Shown in pieces: positions 8,115-18,378 of a DNA stretch of 64,000 nt. Each line of letters opens with the position of its first letter. Within the stretch, counting starts at the first letter, position 1. Source of the DNA: Roseburia sp. 1XD42-34 (GTDB lineage: Bacteria; Bacillota; Bacilli; Bacillales; Amphibacillaceae); NCBI RefSeq assembly GCF_009917385.1, contig NZ_QWLJ01000009.1, positions 90,504 through 154,503 of the forward strand, written 5' to 3'. The notes under the pieces are model-generated. The model worked only from the letters and a program-made list of their open reading frames with translations, did no database searches and had not been told where the DNA came from. Position numbers and translations under genes: made by a program.

Positions 8115-9155
8115 CTGATCCCCTTTTTTTAAGCGGAATGCAGGCGAAGGGTTTATATGGTAGCGGTTATCGCGGATAATTCCTAACAGAATTTGTTGTT
8201 TCTTCCGTAATAGAGCAACTGTATCTTGAAAAGATACACCCTCCAGATCTTTTCGTACTTCTTCGTGGTAAAATTGTTGGGTACCTAATAGATGAAAAAC
8301 ATCTTCAAATGGTTTGGATGTTGCTTGCCGAAATAGCTCTTGATAAAACAGCACACTGGTAAAGTCATTGGAGCGAATAATCGTCGTAGCTCCAGCACGA
8401 TGTGCATTTTCAATTTGCGTAGACGTAACGATTTCTGCAATAATTGGAATGGTTGGATGGTTTCCGCGAATAGCAACAGCCGTCAAGATAGTGATATTAT
8501 CAGCATCGCGTTCATTTTTGGCAGTGTCTGTTGTTATTAATACGCGATCTGCTAATTTAATATTTGCTTTTTTTAAAACACGATCCTCTGTCGGATCACC
8601 TTGTATAAAATGGACGGGGTAATCAGAAAACGATACATGCTCTAATGTCGTATCGACAAGTACCATTTGAATGTGTGAATTGGACTGAGCAATGATTTCA
8701 ATTAACCGTCTGCTCCTTTCATTCCAACCAATGAGTACAAGGTGATGACTTCCTTTAAACGCTACTCTTCCTTCTTCAATAGCCTGTTCCTGACGAAAAG
8801 TGGAAGCTGCCAAAGAAGTAATGTAAAAAGCAATTAAACTGCAGCCAGTTAAAATTAACAGTATCGTTACTAATTTCCCAATAGGGGTTAACGGCACGAA
8901 GTCTCCGTAACCAACTGTTGCTCCAGTGATGAATGCCCACCATATACCGTCAAAAATGGAAGGAAATTGGTCTGGTTCCGCAATATGAATAAGATATCCA
9001 AAAATGAACATAAATAAAAAAATGCTAATCAGCAGTTTGATTAATAAAGGAAGCTTAAAATAGATTTGTTTAATAAGACGAATGCTCACACTACTCACCT
9101 GACTCTGCATGCTTTCTCGAAGGAAACTGTAAATATCTTTCTTCATAATAATCAC
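8085..9155 (-). CDS. yugO: YugO-type potassium channel with RCK domain
   Basis: 356 aa two-span K+ channel subunit. TM1 at about 36-58, pore helix and selectivity filter TVGYGD (80-85), TM2 at about 92-112, then a cytoplasmic RCK/TrkA-N domain beginning HLVLIGWNERSRR near 137 and a TrkA-C-like end. The architecture matches MthK and B. subtilis YugO, which carries electrical signals in biofilms. The GTG at 9155 and ATG at 9146 are both possible starts; neither has a strong Shine-Dalgarno site. The 3' end overlaps yugN. Confidence 0.92.
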   Translation of the reverse strand: MIIMKKDIYSFLRESMQSQVSSVSIRLIKQIYFKLPLLIKLLISIFLFMFIFGYLIHIAEPDQFPSIFDGIWWAFITGATVGYGDFVPLTPIGKLVTILLILTGCSLIAFYITSLAASTFRQEQAIEEGRVAFKGSHHLVLIGWNERSRRLIEIIAQSNSHIQMVLVDTTLEHVSFSDYPVHFIQGDPTEDRVLKKANIKLADRVLITTDTAKNERDADNITILTAVAIRGNHPTIPIIAEIVTSTQIENAHRAGATTIIRSNDFTSVLFYQELFRQATSKPFEDVFHLLGTQQFYHEEVRKDLEGVSFQDTVALLRKKQQILLGIIRDNRYHINPSPAFRLKKGDQLIGLIPRGK

Positions 9156-9181
9156 ATCATAATGGAAAACCTGCTATTATT

Positions 9182-9373
9182 ATCTCGTATATAAGGCGCT
9201 GTAAGACCCCTACTTCAGGAGTAGGATAATATAATCTGTACTGCAATAAGTCTAAGTAGGAGATAACAGCACCTAAATACCCGTTTTCGTAAGAGGTCTT
9301 TTGGTCATAACCTTGAGCTACTAACAATCCGTGAAGAGGTGAAAGAAAACCCTGCTGTTGGAAAATTCACTTG
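9182..9373 (+). repeat. RS-1 structured repeat, copy 4
   Basis: Complete copy, from CTCGTATATAAGGCGCTGTA to GGAAAATTCACTT. The long stem is GGCGCTGT...CCTACTT with AAGTAGG...ACAGCACC; CCTAC/GTAGG replaces CCCAC/GTGGG of other copies, a compensatory change. It lies upstream of yugO on the opposite strand. Confidence 0.85.
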
Positions 9374-9851
9374 TTCATTTCGTGTTGGATAACGAAACAA
9401 GGTCATTTGCAAACGAGAAGTTATTTGTAATAAAAAATGATTTCCTTATAATACATGACATAGTATTCAAGATAGTAAACGAAATGCAGAAGAGGAACTG
9501 TGGAAAATGCAATTTATTCTGGAAGTAAATACAGTTCCTCTAAAAAAACTTTTCGTTTTCGTATAAGTAACAGTATGCAACAACTTTTTCGGAACATCTT
9601 TCTAAAACAGTATGGACAAGTTCCATCCTTTATAACCATAAAGCGATGGGCGTTTTTGGAAAGCAGGTTTGAATAGGTGGCTTATTTTAAACAACAGTAT
9701 TAACTTTAATACCCCGCTTCCAGAAGAAAACGATGTTTAACTTGCTCATAAACGAGTTTGGTTAAATGCAATTTTAATTTGAAGTAACAGATATTTCGAT
9801 AAGTTTAGGTTTTCTTTTTATCGGGCTAAAAGTAGATCTTTTAATCGACCA
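9374..9851. other. Intergenic stretch without recognised gene
   Basis: AT-rich. The only structure noticed is an 11-bp inverted repeat, AGAGGAACTGT (near 9493) with ACAGTTCCTCT (near 9532). No T tract follows it, so I do not call it a terminator. Confidence 0.4.
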
Positions 9852-10487
9852 TTAAAGAGCTTGCTGCAATGCGTTTTTTAAGCTACTATAAACATCTTGC
9901 CAAAAATGGGTGTTATCACGGAAGGTTTTATTCATAAATAGAATCATTTCCTTAAACTTTTCCTGATAATCGCTCGACTCTTTATTTGGGAGCTTTGCCT
10001 GCGCTTCATTTACAAATGCTTGAATGCTTTCTGCACGAGGTCCCCATTTGGTTTTTTCGTTTCCATGCTGGTCGATAAAAATAAAAATCGGTATGGATCG
10101 CGATTTTCCATTAGTTAAATATTGGTCCATCAGTTCTAAATTCTGATCACGATACACCATTCGAACGTTCATATCGGTTGCTTCTGCCAGTTTAAGTAAA
10201 ATGGGGATATTAAGCATGGCATCACCGCACCAGTCTTCTGTAATTACGATGACCTGCAATTGCCTTTCTTTAACTTGCTCCCAAAAATGATGGTCAGCTG
10301 GTAAATCGAAGTGATCATAAATGGTGAGCAAATTTTCCTTATGCTTTGTCATTGCTTCGATATAGGCGTCTGGTTCTATACCTTTTTCAAACCATTGTAG
10401 GAGATTCACACATATCGCTTCCTTTCCATATTTTTTAGCATAACTCCATGAATTTTGTATGAAGATATCTGCTAGTTTAATTCCCAA
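9852..10487 (-). CDS. Thioredoxin-fold protein with single-Cys WCGD motif
   Basis: 211 aa, no signal peptide. An N-terminal helical region (about 1-70) precedes a thioredoxin fold with VIVITEDWCGDA (Cys87), then the cis-proline segment RSIPIFIFID. The second cysteine of a CxxC site is absent (CGDA), so a classic dithiol reductase role is unlikely; a one-cysteine peroxidase-like or thiol-transfer role is possible. It fits the Thioredoxin_9 type of family. It stands alone, upstream of and divergent from the M42 peptidase. Substrate unknown. Confidence 0.75.
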   Translation of the reverse strand: MGIKLADIFIQNSWSYAKKYGKEAICVNLLQWFEKGIEPDAYIEAMTKHKENLLTIYDHFDLPADHHFWEQVKERQLQVIVITEDWCGDAMLNIPILLKLAEATDMNVRMVYRDQNLELMDQYLTNGKSRSIPIFIFIDQHGNEKTKWGPRAESIQAFVNEAQAKLPNKESSDYQEKFKEMILFMNKTFRDNTHFWQDVYSSLKNALQQAL

Positions 10488-10603
10488 TCAATTGCTTTTA
10501 TTAAGTCTACCGATACATATATGAATCGTAAACAAAAGTGCTTATGGAATGATTTTTTGCTATGATAACTATAGAATCTTTTGGATGAATAGGAGGAATT
10601 TAG

Positions 10604-11662
10604 ATGCAATTAGCAAATCAAGAATTTTTATTAGAGTTACTAAACACACCATCTCCATCTAGTTATGAAATGGAAATACAAAAGAAGTGGATAAAGTATG
10701 TTGAAAAATTTGTGGATGAAATAAGAACTGATCATGCTGGCAATGCAATTGGTATTATAAATCCAGAAGCACCATTTAAAGTGCTTTTAGCTGGTCACTG
10801 TGATGAAATTGCACTTGTTATTAACCGCATTGATGAACATGGTTTTCTGCATTTTGATAAAATGGGTGGCATTAATCCAAAAGCAGCTGTTGGAATGAAG
10901 GTGACTGTGTTAGGAGAAAGTACAAGAGTTACAGGTGTTATCGGCGTGAATGCCCAACATCATGGCGGATTAAAAAATGATTTTGGCTTGGAAGATTTGT
11001 TTATCGATTGCGGTTTTCGAACGAAGGAAGAAGCCGAGGAACAAATACATATTGGTGATTTAGCAGTGTATAAAACAGAGCCAGAAATATTGTTAGATCG
11101 TTATATTGCTGGGCGCGGATTGGATAACCGGACAGGAGCGTTTATTGTAGCAGAAGTATTAAGAAAATTAACAGAAACGAAATGTCAAGTAGGTGTCTAT
11201 GCAGCTAGCACTGTAAATGAAGAAACAAATATGGGAGGGGCTTATTTTGCAGCTGCAGGTGTAAAGCCTGATATGGCAATTGCTTGTGATGTAACATTTG
11301 CAACGGACTATCCCGGCGTTAATACGAACAAGTATGGTGATGTTCGTTTAGAAAAAGGACCGGTATTAGCAAAAGGCGCACCAATCAATCGAAATATGAA
11401 CCAACTATTAGAAAAAACAGCTAAATCATTAAAAATGGACATTCAATATGAGCTTACACCGCGAATGACTGGAACAGATGCTGATAAAATGCGACTAACC
11501 GGAAAAGGAGTCCCTATATCACTTGTGTCGTTGCCACTGCGTTATATGCATTCTCCTGTAGAAACAGTAAGCATTAAAGATATAATGGAGGAAATTGAAC
11601 TATTGGTGGCTATGATATCTTCCTTAACTGGAGAAGAAAGTTTAAGTCCACTTGAACTTTAA
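10604..11662 (+). CDS. M42-family metallo-aminopeptidase
   Basis: 352 aa cytoplasmic dimetal aminopeptidase of the glutamyl/deblocking type (B. subtilis YsdC/YtoP relatives). Metal ligands are visible in AGHCDEIA (His65 and the following Asp), GRGLDNRTGA (bridging Asp) and STVNEETNMGGA (Glu-Glu), with a late metal-binding His in LPLRYMHSPVE. These enzymes form large multimeric shells and trim peptides. ATAGGAGGAATTTAG gives a clear ribosome site. The neighbouring secreted protease and oligopeptide importer suggest peptide use, but there is no operon link. Confidence 0.9.
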   Translation: MQLANQEFLLELLNTPSPSSYEMEIQKKWIKYVEKFVDEIRTDHAGNAIGIINPEAPFKVLLAGHCDEIALVINRIDEHGFLHFDKMGGINPKAAVGMKVTVLGESTRVTGVIGVNAQHHGGLKNDFGLEDLFIDCGFRTKEEAEEQIHIGDLAVYKTEPEILLDRYIAGRGLDNRTGAFIVAEVLRKLTETKCQVGVYAASTVNEETNMGGAYFAAAGVKPDMAIACDVTFATDYPGVNTNKYGDVRLEKGPVLAKGAPINRNMNQLLEKTAKSLKMDIQYELTPRMTGTDADKMRLTGKGVPISLVSLPLRYMHSPVETVSIKDIMEEIELLVAMISSLTGEESLSPLEL

Positions 11663-11913
11663 ATAGATTTTTATATCCACGGTATAATGCAACTTTCTGA
11701 ATGAGAAAATAATTAACACGGGACTTATAGGTATATGGAAGGTGATTTGGTACAGATATAGGCTTATGATCTATTTCTGGAATGTGACCCGCAAGTTTAA
11801 AGTCTCGTTTTTTCCTATTACAAGCAAAAAATTCAATCTGTATTTTGGATAAATAGGTCAATTTTATCGTTTTTTACAGATATTTCCCTTTTAATTGAAC
11901 ATCTATCAACAAG

Positions 11914-11961
11914 TAAACGCTGTTTTTTTTCCTATTTTTATGGGAATGAACAGCGTTTTTA
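11914..11961 (+). terminator. Intrinsic terminator
   Basis: AAACGCTG / CAGCGTTT with an inner TTCC/GGAA pair, followed by a T-rich tract. It lies about 250 nt past the M42 peptidase stop. The remaining sequence 11663-12219 holds no gene I can support. Confidence 0.6.
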
Positions 11962-12219
11962 TTTGCAAAAAAATATGAAATCGGCAATAAGCTACATGAA
12001 TATATAAAAGAAAAAGTGTGACTATTTAATCAATTTAGAATATTGATATATAATTCGACTTGTATCGACACAATTTCCCTTCAATTCTCTACTATACTTA
12101 GTCTAACAACATAGACTGACATGCTAGCTACAAAAGCATAGAACCAAAAAAGGAAGGGGGCGCGATAAGTTAGAGTTCTTTCATTGTAGCTTTGGTGAAA
12201 AAAGAAGGGAGGAATAGTT

Positions 12220-15200
12220 TTGAAAAGACAAAGAAGGCGACAATCCAAACTGATCAGCATTGCCGCAACATTCTTTATTGCATTTTCTTTACTAACACCC
12301 GGAATGGCAAATGCGCAAGGTTCACCGAAATTGCACGAGTCGGTAGGCGATTCCAGTAAAGTAATGGAAAATAAGCTGAGCAGCAAATTAACGAAGCAGT
12401 TTAAAGCTAGTGATAAAGTGACTTTCCTTGTGAAATTTGCTGACAAAGCAGATGTGAAAGGAGCCGCGAAACAAGCAAAGAAAAAAGCGAAAAAAGCTAG
12501 CTTGACAGCTCAAAAAATAGAGCATGCGCAACGCTCTGCAGTTATCTCGGAATTGAAAGCTACTGCCCTTGAGTCACAAGCGAGTGTTAAAGAGTATATA
12601 CAAAAGCAAAAAGAAAAAGGGGAAGTAGAGACATTCCAAGCCTACCATATTGTGAATGGGATGTCAGTGACCGCTACCAAAAAGATAGCTGAAAAAATTG
12701 CCACTTACCCTGAAGTAGAGAAAATTTTGCCGAATGAAGAGCGAAAGCTGTTTGAAGTAAAAGTTGATAAAAAGGCAAAAAAAATAAAAGCTCAAGATGC
12801 GGATCTAGAATGGAATGTCGAGCGAGTTGGAGCTCCATCTGCTTGGGATATGGGCTTTGACGGGACAGGAATTGTGGTTGGAAGCATTGATAGTGGTGTG
12901 CAGTGGGACCACCCAGCTCTACAGGAGAAGTATCGCGGATATAATTCAGAAACCGGTGAAGTAGACCATACTGCTAGTTTCTTCGATGCTACCGCTGGAG
13001 AAGAAGAGGCCTATGATGATCATGGACATGGCACACATGTTACAGGCACAATGGTTGGAGCCGAGCCAGATGGTTCCAATCAAATAGGCGTAGCGCCTGG
13101 GGCAAAATGGATTGCTGCAAAAGGTTTAAATGCAGCAGGTAGTGGATATGACAATTGGTTATTAGCAGCAGCGGAGTGGATGTTGGCACCAAATGGAGAC
13201 GCTTCCATGGCCCCAGACATTGTAAATAACTCGTGGGGTGGGGGATCTGGTCTGGATGAATGGTATCGGGATGTGGTTACAGCTTGGAGAGAAGCAGGAA
13301 TTTTTCCAGCGTTCGCTGCAGGAAATACGACCTTATTTAACCCTGGCGGCCCTGGTTCGGTAGCAGTACCAGCTAATTATCCTGAATCATTCGCAATTGG
13401 TGCTACAGACGTTAATGATGTGCTAGGAAGTTTTTCTTTACTTGGACCTTCACCTTATGACGAAATAAAACCAGAAGTAACAGCACCTGGTGTTAATATA
13501 CGTTCAAGTGTACCAGGCGGAGGCTATGAAGGCGGATGGAATGGCACTTCAATGGCGAGTCCAGCACTTTCAGGTGTTTTGGCATTAATGAAACAAGCGG
13601 ACTCTAGCTTAACAGTTGATGAAATGGAAGAGATCGCGATGTCAACTGCAAATCCATTAACGGATAGTGATTTTCCCGAATCACCAAATAATGGGTATGG
13701 ACATGGTTTAGTTAATGCCTATGACGCTGTTTCTTCATTAGTTTCTGGTTTGGGAACCATTAAAGGACAAGTAACGAAAGCTGGACAAGACACAGAAGCA
13801 CCAGTTTTTGAATATGAACCTATAGCAGAAGCGTATACAGGCATGGATTTGAATTTATTAATTCAAGTCCGCGATAATATTAGTATAAATGGTGTAAATT
13901 TAGAATATACGAAAGCGGATGGAAAAAAGGAAACAGTAGAAGCAAAGCGTGTTTCTGGAGATTATAAGGATGGAAGCTATCAAGCTTCCATCCCTGGTGC
14001 ACACCTAACCGGGGAAACCCTATCTTATACATGGCATATAAATGATTTTGGGAATAATAAAGTGAACAGTGAGACGTACGAGGTTGCTCTACTTCCGGGA
14101 ATTACGGTTGGGTATGAAGAAGATTTTGAAGCGGTTTCTGCAGGCTGGACTGTATTTGGTGAAAACAACAGTTGGGAGCGTGGAGTGCCAACTTCTGGAC
14201 CGGAAAGTGGAGCTTCTGGAAAAAATGTATATGCAACTAATTTAGCAGGTGAATACGAGAGTGATTCGAATACAACACTTGTGATGCCGCCAATTGATCT
14301 TCCTAAAGAAGGAGGAGCCTATTTACAATTCAACCAATGGTATAATTTGGAGAATAATTACGACTATGGTCATGTCTTTATTTCTACAGATCAGGAGGAG
14401 TGGACACAACTTAAAGAAATCTCGGATGTATCCGATGGTTGGGAGAATGCGGAGGTCGATTTGTCTGATTACCTTGGGCAACGGATTTATATTGGTTTTA
14501 ATTTAGATACGGATAGTAGCGTCACCCGAGAGGGCTGGTATATCGATGACGTAGCCTTAACTGATATACCTAATACAGATAGCGTATCATTGAAAAAAGC
14601 GCAGCTTAACCCTAGTTTGTTAGGATTTAGTGGTTTGCAACGTGTTAACGCTAAGGATAAACAGGATAAAAAGCTAGCTAAGAAGGAAAAAGTAGACCCT
14701 ACAAAAATTAAGCCTGTAATTCCAAAGAAGAAACCACAAACCGAACAAAATCCTATCAATCCAACGTTATTGCCAATGCAAGCACAAGTAAGTGTATTAG
14801 AAAGTGGACGCACGGTAACTACAGATCCAGCTACAGGGAATTATTCTCTGTTGCATGGTGCTGGTGATTTCACTGTAAAAGCAGAAGCTTATGGATTTGA
14901 GTCTCAGGAGCAATCTGTAACTATTGAAGCAGATGGGACAGCGGAAGCGGATTTTACGTTAGAAGAAATGGATCAATACACTGTAAGTGGCACAGTTAAG
15001 GATGAACAAACTGGTAATCCTGTTTCAAATGCTACCATTCTAGTAGTAGAGGATGCAAATATTGATCCAGTAATAACGGATGAAGATGGGAATTATTCAC
15101 TAACCGCTTATCGTGGAACGTATACGCTCAAAGTACTGGCAACGGGCTACCATGGTACCGAGAAAGAAATCGTTTTACAGGATGGCGATATTACTGAAAA

Positions 15201-16554
15201 CATTGAACTAGAAGCATTTTATACCGTGCCAGGTGGTGAAATTGCGTATGATGATGGAACTGCAGAAAATGCTCGGGCCTTCTATGATGCTGGAAATGGC
15301 TGGGGCGTAAAGATGACGTTACCAGAAGGTGAAGAGAATGGTATTGTAGATGCAGCTGTCTTTAAATTTTGGAACGATGAATTTCCAGATCCAGGCGGTA
15401 CCGCGTTCCAAGTAGAGATTTGGGATGCAACTGGAACTGATGGTACACCGGGTAAGAAGTTAGCTGGTCCTGTCGACGCAGAAGCCGTTCGCGATGAAAA
15501 TGATTGGACGGTTGTTGACTTAAAAAAGCATGGCATAGTTGTAGAAGAAGAATTCTACGTCGTCTATGTACAAACAGCACCAAATACAGGAGCACCTGGA
15601 CTTGCCACGGATGAGAGTAGTCCAAATTCGGATAGGAGCTATCAATTAGTCGGTGGTGCATGGTCAAAATCACCAGCAGATGAAGGGAACTATATGATCC
15701 GTGCCCGTGTTAATTACGAAGTGGAGCAACCTGTGATTATCTCCCCAAAGGATGGGACGATTACGAATGAAAAAGAGGTTACGGTGAAAGGGACTGCTTC
15801 ACCAACGACGACCATTCAATTGATGAATAATGGTAAAGAGCTTGACTCAGCTGAAATAGGCGATGATGGTTCGTTTGCCATCCCTGCAGTTTTATCAGAA
15901 GGGGAAAATGAATTAACGGCTGTATCGCTGCTTGAAGGAACAACGACAGGAGAGTCGGAGCCAGTAAATATTACATTGGATACGAAAAAGCCTGAATTAA
16001 CGATCGACTCACCAAAAGATAAGGACAAATTTAATCGAGAAACTGTAACTGTGGAAGGTACTGTCTCTGATGATCATCTGGATGTCGTTAAAGTGAACGG
16101 TAAGAAAGCAAAAGTGGAGAATGGCAAGTATTCTAAGCGCATGTTACTAGATAATGGAAATAATAAAATTAAGGTCGTAGCGCAAGATGAAGCAGGCAAT
16201 AAAACAAAAGAACAAATTAGCTTGGATGTTGATTACACTGCTCCGAAAATCGAGAATTTAACGCCGACAGAAGATGTTAATCTAAAAGCTGGAGAATCGG
16301 TGAAATTCGAATTGGACAGTGAACCAGGTTTAAAAGCAACCTATGTCATCCATATGCCGCTAACAAATACTGTAACGAACGCAAAGGAACTGCCAATGAT
16401 GGAAACATCAGAAGGTCATTATGTCGGCTATTGGACAGCAACGAGCAGTGTGGTTGCAGAAGGTGCAGTTATAGAAGTCAAGGTAGAAGATGATTACGGC
16501 AATGAACAACGCAAGCAGGCGGAAGGTAAATTATGGATTAACGTAGAAAAGTAG
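12220..16554 (+). CDS. bpr: Bacillopeptidase F-like secreted subtilisin-family protease
   Basis: 1444 aa, close in length to B. subtilis Bpr. TTG start with GGGAGGAA seven bases upstream. Signal peptide of about 33 residues ending ANA, then a Lys-rich I9-like propeptide (about 50-160). Catalytic triad: Asp224 (SIDSGV), His270 (HGTHVTG), Ser444 (GTSMASP); the oxyanion Asn is in FAAGN. After about 520 come several beta domains: an immunoglobulin-like segment, a MAM/immune-inhibitor-like region (WYIDDVAL), two carboxypeptidase-regulatory-like repeats (GTVKDEQTGNPVSNATI) and C-terminal Ig-like repeats. No LPXTG anchor, so probably released or further processed. Likely supplies peptides in the stationary phase. 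Confidence 0.93.
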   Translation: MKRQRRRQSKLISIAATFFIAFSLLTPGMANAQGSPKLHESVGDSSKVMENKLSSKLTKQFKASDKVTFLVKFADKADVKGAAKQAKKKAKKASLTAQKIEHAQRSAVISELKATALESQASVKEYIQKQKEKGEVETFQAYHIVNGMSVTATKKIAEKIATYPEVEKILPNEERKLFEVKVDKKAKKIKAQDADLEWNVERVGAPSAWDMGFDGTGIVVGSIDSGVQWDHPALQEKYRGYNSETGEVDHTASFFDATAGEEEAYDDHGHGTHVTGTMVGAEPDGSNQIGVAPGAKWIAAKGLNAAGSGYDNWLLAAAEWMLAPNGDASMAPDIVNNSWGGGSGLDEWYRDVVTAWREAGIFPAFAAGNTTLFNPGGPGSVAVPANYPESFAIGATDVNDVLGSFSLLGPSPYDEIKPEVTAPGVNIRSSVPGGGYEGGWNGTSMASPALSGVLALMKQADSSLTVDEMEEIAMSTANPLTDSDFPESPNNGYGHGLVNAYDAVSSLVSGLGTIKGQVTKAGQDTEAPVFEYEPIAEAYTGMDLNLLIQVRDNISINGVNLEYTKADGKKETVEAKRVSGDYKDGSYQASIPGAHLTGETLSYTWHINDFGNNKVNSETYEVALLPGITVGYEEDFEAVSAGWTVFGENNSWERGVPTSGPESGASGKNVYATNLAGEYESDSNTTLVMPPIDLPKEGGAYLQFNQWYNLENNYDYGHVFISTDQEEWTQLKEISDVSDGWENAEVDLSDYLGQRIYIGFNLDTDSSVTREGWYIDDVALTDIPNTDSVSLKKAQLNPSLLGFSGLQRVNAKDKQDKKLAKKEKVDPTKIKPVIPKKKPQTEQNPINPTLLPMQAQVSVLESGRTVTTDPATGNYSLLHGAGDFTVKAEAYGFESQEQSVTIEADGTAEADFTLEEMDQYTVSGTVKDEQTGNPVSNATILVVEDANIDPVITDEDGNYSLTAYRGTYTLKVLATGYHGTEKEIVLQDGDITENIELEAFYTVPGGEIAYDDGTAENARAFYDAGNGWGVKMTLPEGEENGIVDAAVFKFWNDEFPDPGGTAFQVEIWDATGTDGTPGKKLAGPVDAEAVRDENDWTVVDLKKHGIVVEEEFYVVYVQTAPNTGAPGLATDESSPNSDRSYQLVGGAWSKSPADEGNYMIRARVNYEVEQPVIISPKDGTITNEKEVTVKGTASPTTTIQLMNNGKELDSAEIGDDGSFAIPAVLSEGENELTAVSLLEGTTTGESEPVNITLDTKKPELTIDSPKDKDKFNRETVTVEGTVSDDHLDVVKVNGKKAKVENGKYSKRMLLDNGNNKIKVVAQDEAGNKTKEQISLDVDYTAPKIENLTPTEDVNLKAGESVKFELDSEPGLKATYVIHMPLTNTVTNAKELPMMETSEGHYVGYWTATSSVVAEGAVIEVKVEDDYGNEQRKQAEGKLWINVEK

Positions 16555-16561
16555 TTCTATT

Positions 16562-16600
16562 GTAAACCCTCACATCCAAACGGGATGCGAGGGTTGTTTT
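16562..16600 (+). terminator. Terminator of bpr
   Basis: AACCCTC...CATCC pairs with GGATG..GAGGGTT, followed by a T-rich tract, directly after the bpr stop. Confidence 0.8.
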
Positions 16601-16605
16601 AAAAG

Positions 16606-16805
16606 GTAAGAAAGTATAAAATTTGTTGCTTTGGGATACCGATATAACCCAATAGCCCCGTCCGACTTCAGCGCCCAGCAACTAGACGACTTCACGAAGC
16701 GCCCTACGATAAGTCCTCATTGGTTCGTGCCTCACCTTGATTCCTAAAATTTTAGTTGCTTCGTTCCAGTCACTTCGTTGCTAAACGGGCGCTTGCGCCT
16801 TTGTT
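16606..16805 (+). repeat. RS-2 repeat, shorter variant
   Basis: Begins with the alternative left module (GTAAGAAAGTATAAAAT), shares the core CGCCCAGCAACTAGACGACT and the end GGGCGCTTGCGCCTTTGTT, but lacks the central block (GGAAGGCCGACTAAAAAC) of the longer copies. 16806-17144 holds nothing else recognised. Confidence 0.8.
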
Positions 16806-17144
16806 CTGAGCGGGGTCAATAGGTTGCTAATTCAGTGTCTAGAGCTAAGGATAAAGTGAAATAAATCTAGCCAGAGACTATAGAACTTTAGACACGTTGT
16901 AGTTTTCTTTATTACATCGTTTTACTGCCTATGAAACTATCCACAATATATATTTGAGAGTTCACCTCCATACTTCGCACTCGATTACCGCAACTATAAC
17001 TCGTTTTTTAACCAAATGTTGTAGGTAAATTAGTTGGTGTATAATTTTTTAGGGACACTTACATATTATTAAAAAAAGTATAGGAGTTATTATTCTGTTT
17101 TTCTAACTAGCTCACTAGTAAATATACTATTTCGTTTTATTTTC

Positions 17145-17173
17145 TTGCAAAACCAATGCATGTCATGTAAAAT
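17145..17173 (+). promoter_or_regulatory. Promoter of the ribU leader
   Basis: TTGCAA (17145-17150) and TAAAAT (17168-17173), 17 bases apart, about 25 bases before the riboswitch. Confidence 0.65.
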
Positions 17174-17198
17174 AATTGTAACAATAAAATATCGATTC

Positions 17199-17333
17199 CA
17201 TCTTCGGGGCAGGGTGAAATTCCCGACCGACGGTAAAAAGCGTATGCTTTAAGTCCGTGACCCACAATCATTATTGTGGTTGATCTGGTGCAAGTCCAGA
17301 ACCGACAGTTACAGTCTGGATGGGAGAAGATGT
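17199..17333 (+). promoter_or_regulatory. FMN riboswitch (RFN element)
   Basis: All conserved blocks are visible in order: GGGGCAGGGTGAAATTCCC, GACCGACGGT, AGTCCGTGACCC, GATCTGGTGCAAGTCCAG, AACCGACAGT and GGATGGGAGAAGAT. The closing stem pairs ATCTTC with GAAGAT. With the terminator at 17393-17427 it should switch off ribU transcription when FMN is plentiful. Confidence 0.97.
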
Positions 17334-17392
17334 CGAGCCGAATCATAGGTACACATATGTGCCTTGCTTTTTCCTATGCTTGTTTACGTTTA

Positions 17393-17427
17393 CCCTAAAG
17401 CCCCGATTAGGTGCTTTAGGGTTTTTT
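17393..17427 (+). terminator. Riboswitch-controlled terminator before ribU
   Basis: CCCTAAAGC / GCTTTAGGG stem with a T6 tract, between the FMN aptamer and ribU; the expression platform of the riboswitch. Confidence 0.9.
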
Positions 17428-17504
17428 AGTGTGAGAAAAAGGAACAGGCTTAGATCCTTCATCACGAGATTGGAATCGATACATGATGAAGGGAGAAATA
17501 GAAT

Positions 17505-18101
17505 ATGCAACCAATGAATAAACAATCGTCGAAACTGATGAAAGTTATTGTATTAGCTTTATTAGGTACGATCTCGTTATTATTGTTTTTCTTGAACTTT
17601 CCACTGCCGTTATTACCAGCTTTTTTGAAAATTGATTTCAGTGATGTTCCGGCTTTAATGGCTTCATTAATCTTTTCACCATTTGCTGGCGTACTTGTAG
17701 TGGCTATTAAAAACCTTTTGTATTTAGCCGTCTCTGGAGCATCTGATCCAATCGGTGTTCTTGCTAACTTAATAGCGGGCATATTGTTTGTCGTACCAGT
17801 TTCCATGCTGTATCACAAATTTAAAGGCGTGAAAAGTATTGTTTCTGGCTTAGTTACTGGGACTATTATTATGGCAGTTGGAATGAGTGTATTAAATTAT
17901 TTCGTTTTCTTACCGGCATATGCGTGGTTCATGGGTTGGGAGGATATGTCCAGTACAGCGGTTAAATGGGGAGTTGTCTATGGTGGGATCTTACCATTTA
18001 ATATAATAAAAGGAATTATTGTTGGTTTATTATTTGTTCCGTTATTTTTAAAGCTACGTACATGGCTTGAAGTAAAACAAGCAAAATTTGCTTCGTCGTA
18101 A
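17505..18101 (+). CDS. ribU: RibU, riboflavin-specific S component of an ECF transporter
   Basis: 198 aa integral membrane protein with about six hydrophobic segments. It binds riboflavin and works with the shared EcfA-EcfA'-EcfT energizing module, which is encoded elsewhere. Visible: the N-terminal FPLPLLPAFLKIDFSDVPAL segment with the DFSD(V/I)P family motif and the AIKNLLYL region. The FMN riboswitch directly upstream confirms the substrate. AAGGGAGAAATAGA precedes the ATG. Monocistronic, ended by a strong terminator. Confidence 0.96.
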   Translation: MQPMNKQSSKLMKVIVLALLGTISLLLFFLNFPLPLLPAFLKIDFSDVPALMASLIFSPFAGVLVVAIKNLLYLAVSGASDPIGVLANLIAGILFVVPVSMLYHKFKGVKSIVSGLVTGTIIMAVGMSVLNYFVFLPAYAWFMGWEDMSSTAVKWGVVYGGILPFNIIKGIIVGLLFVPLFLKLRTWLEVKQAKFASS

Positions 18102-18126
18102 CATAATTCTATAAATGAATAAATAT

Positions 18127-18169
18127 AGCAGTGCAGTTCTTTATTTCTAATGGGCTGCACTGCTTTTTT
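18127..18169 (+). terminator. Terminator of ribU
   Basis: AGCAGTGCAG and CTGCACTGCT pair, followed by a T6 tract. RS-2 starts four bases later. Confidence 0.85.
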
Positions 18170-18172
18170 ACG

Positions 18173-18378
18173 GTCTAGGAAATTATCAAATTTTGCCGTT
18201 GTGGATAAACTTACGAAGTTATTTAGCCACGTCCGTCGCAAGCGCCCAGCAACTAGGCAACTTCACGAATCGCCCTACGATAAGTCATCATTGGTTCGTA
18301 TCCTTACCATGATTCCTAAAACTTTAGTTGCTTCGTTCCAGTCGCTACGTTGCTAACCGGGCGCCTTGCGCCTTTGTT
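18173..18378 (+). repeat. RS-2 repeat copy
   Basis: Starts GTCTAGGAAATTATCAAATT and ends GCGCCTTGCGCCTTTGTTC. Like the copy at 16606 it lacks the central GGAAGGCCGACT block. 18379-18585 contains nothing recognised. Confidence 0.8.

Noticed and set aside
9492..9545. Inverted repeat as a terminator
   Set aside because: The 11-bp arms have a loop of more than 30 bases, no T tract on either strand and no gene ending nearby.
14487..14813. Antisense open frame within bpr
   Set aside because: The bpr frame is continuous with recognisable domains; the antisense frame is a reading-frame shadow.
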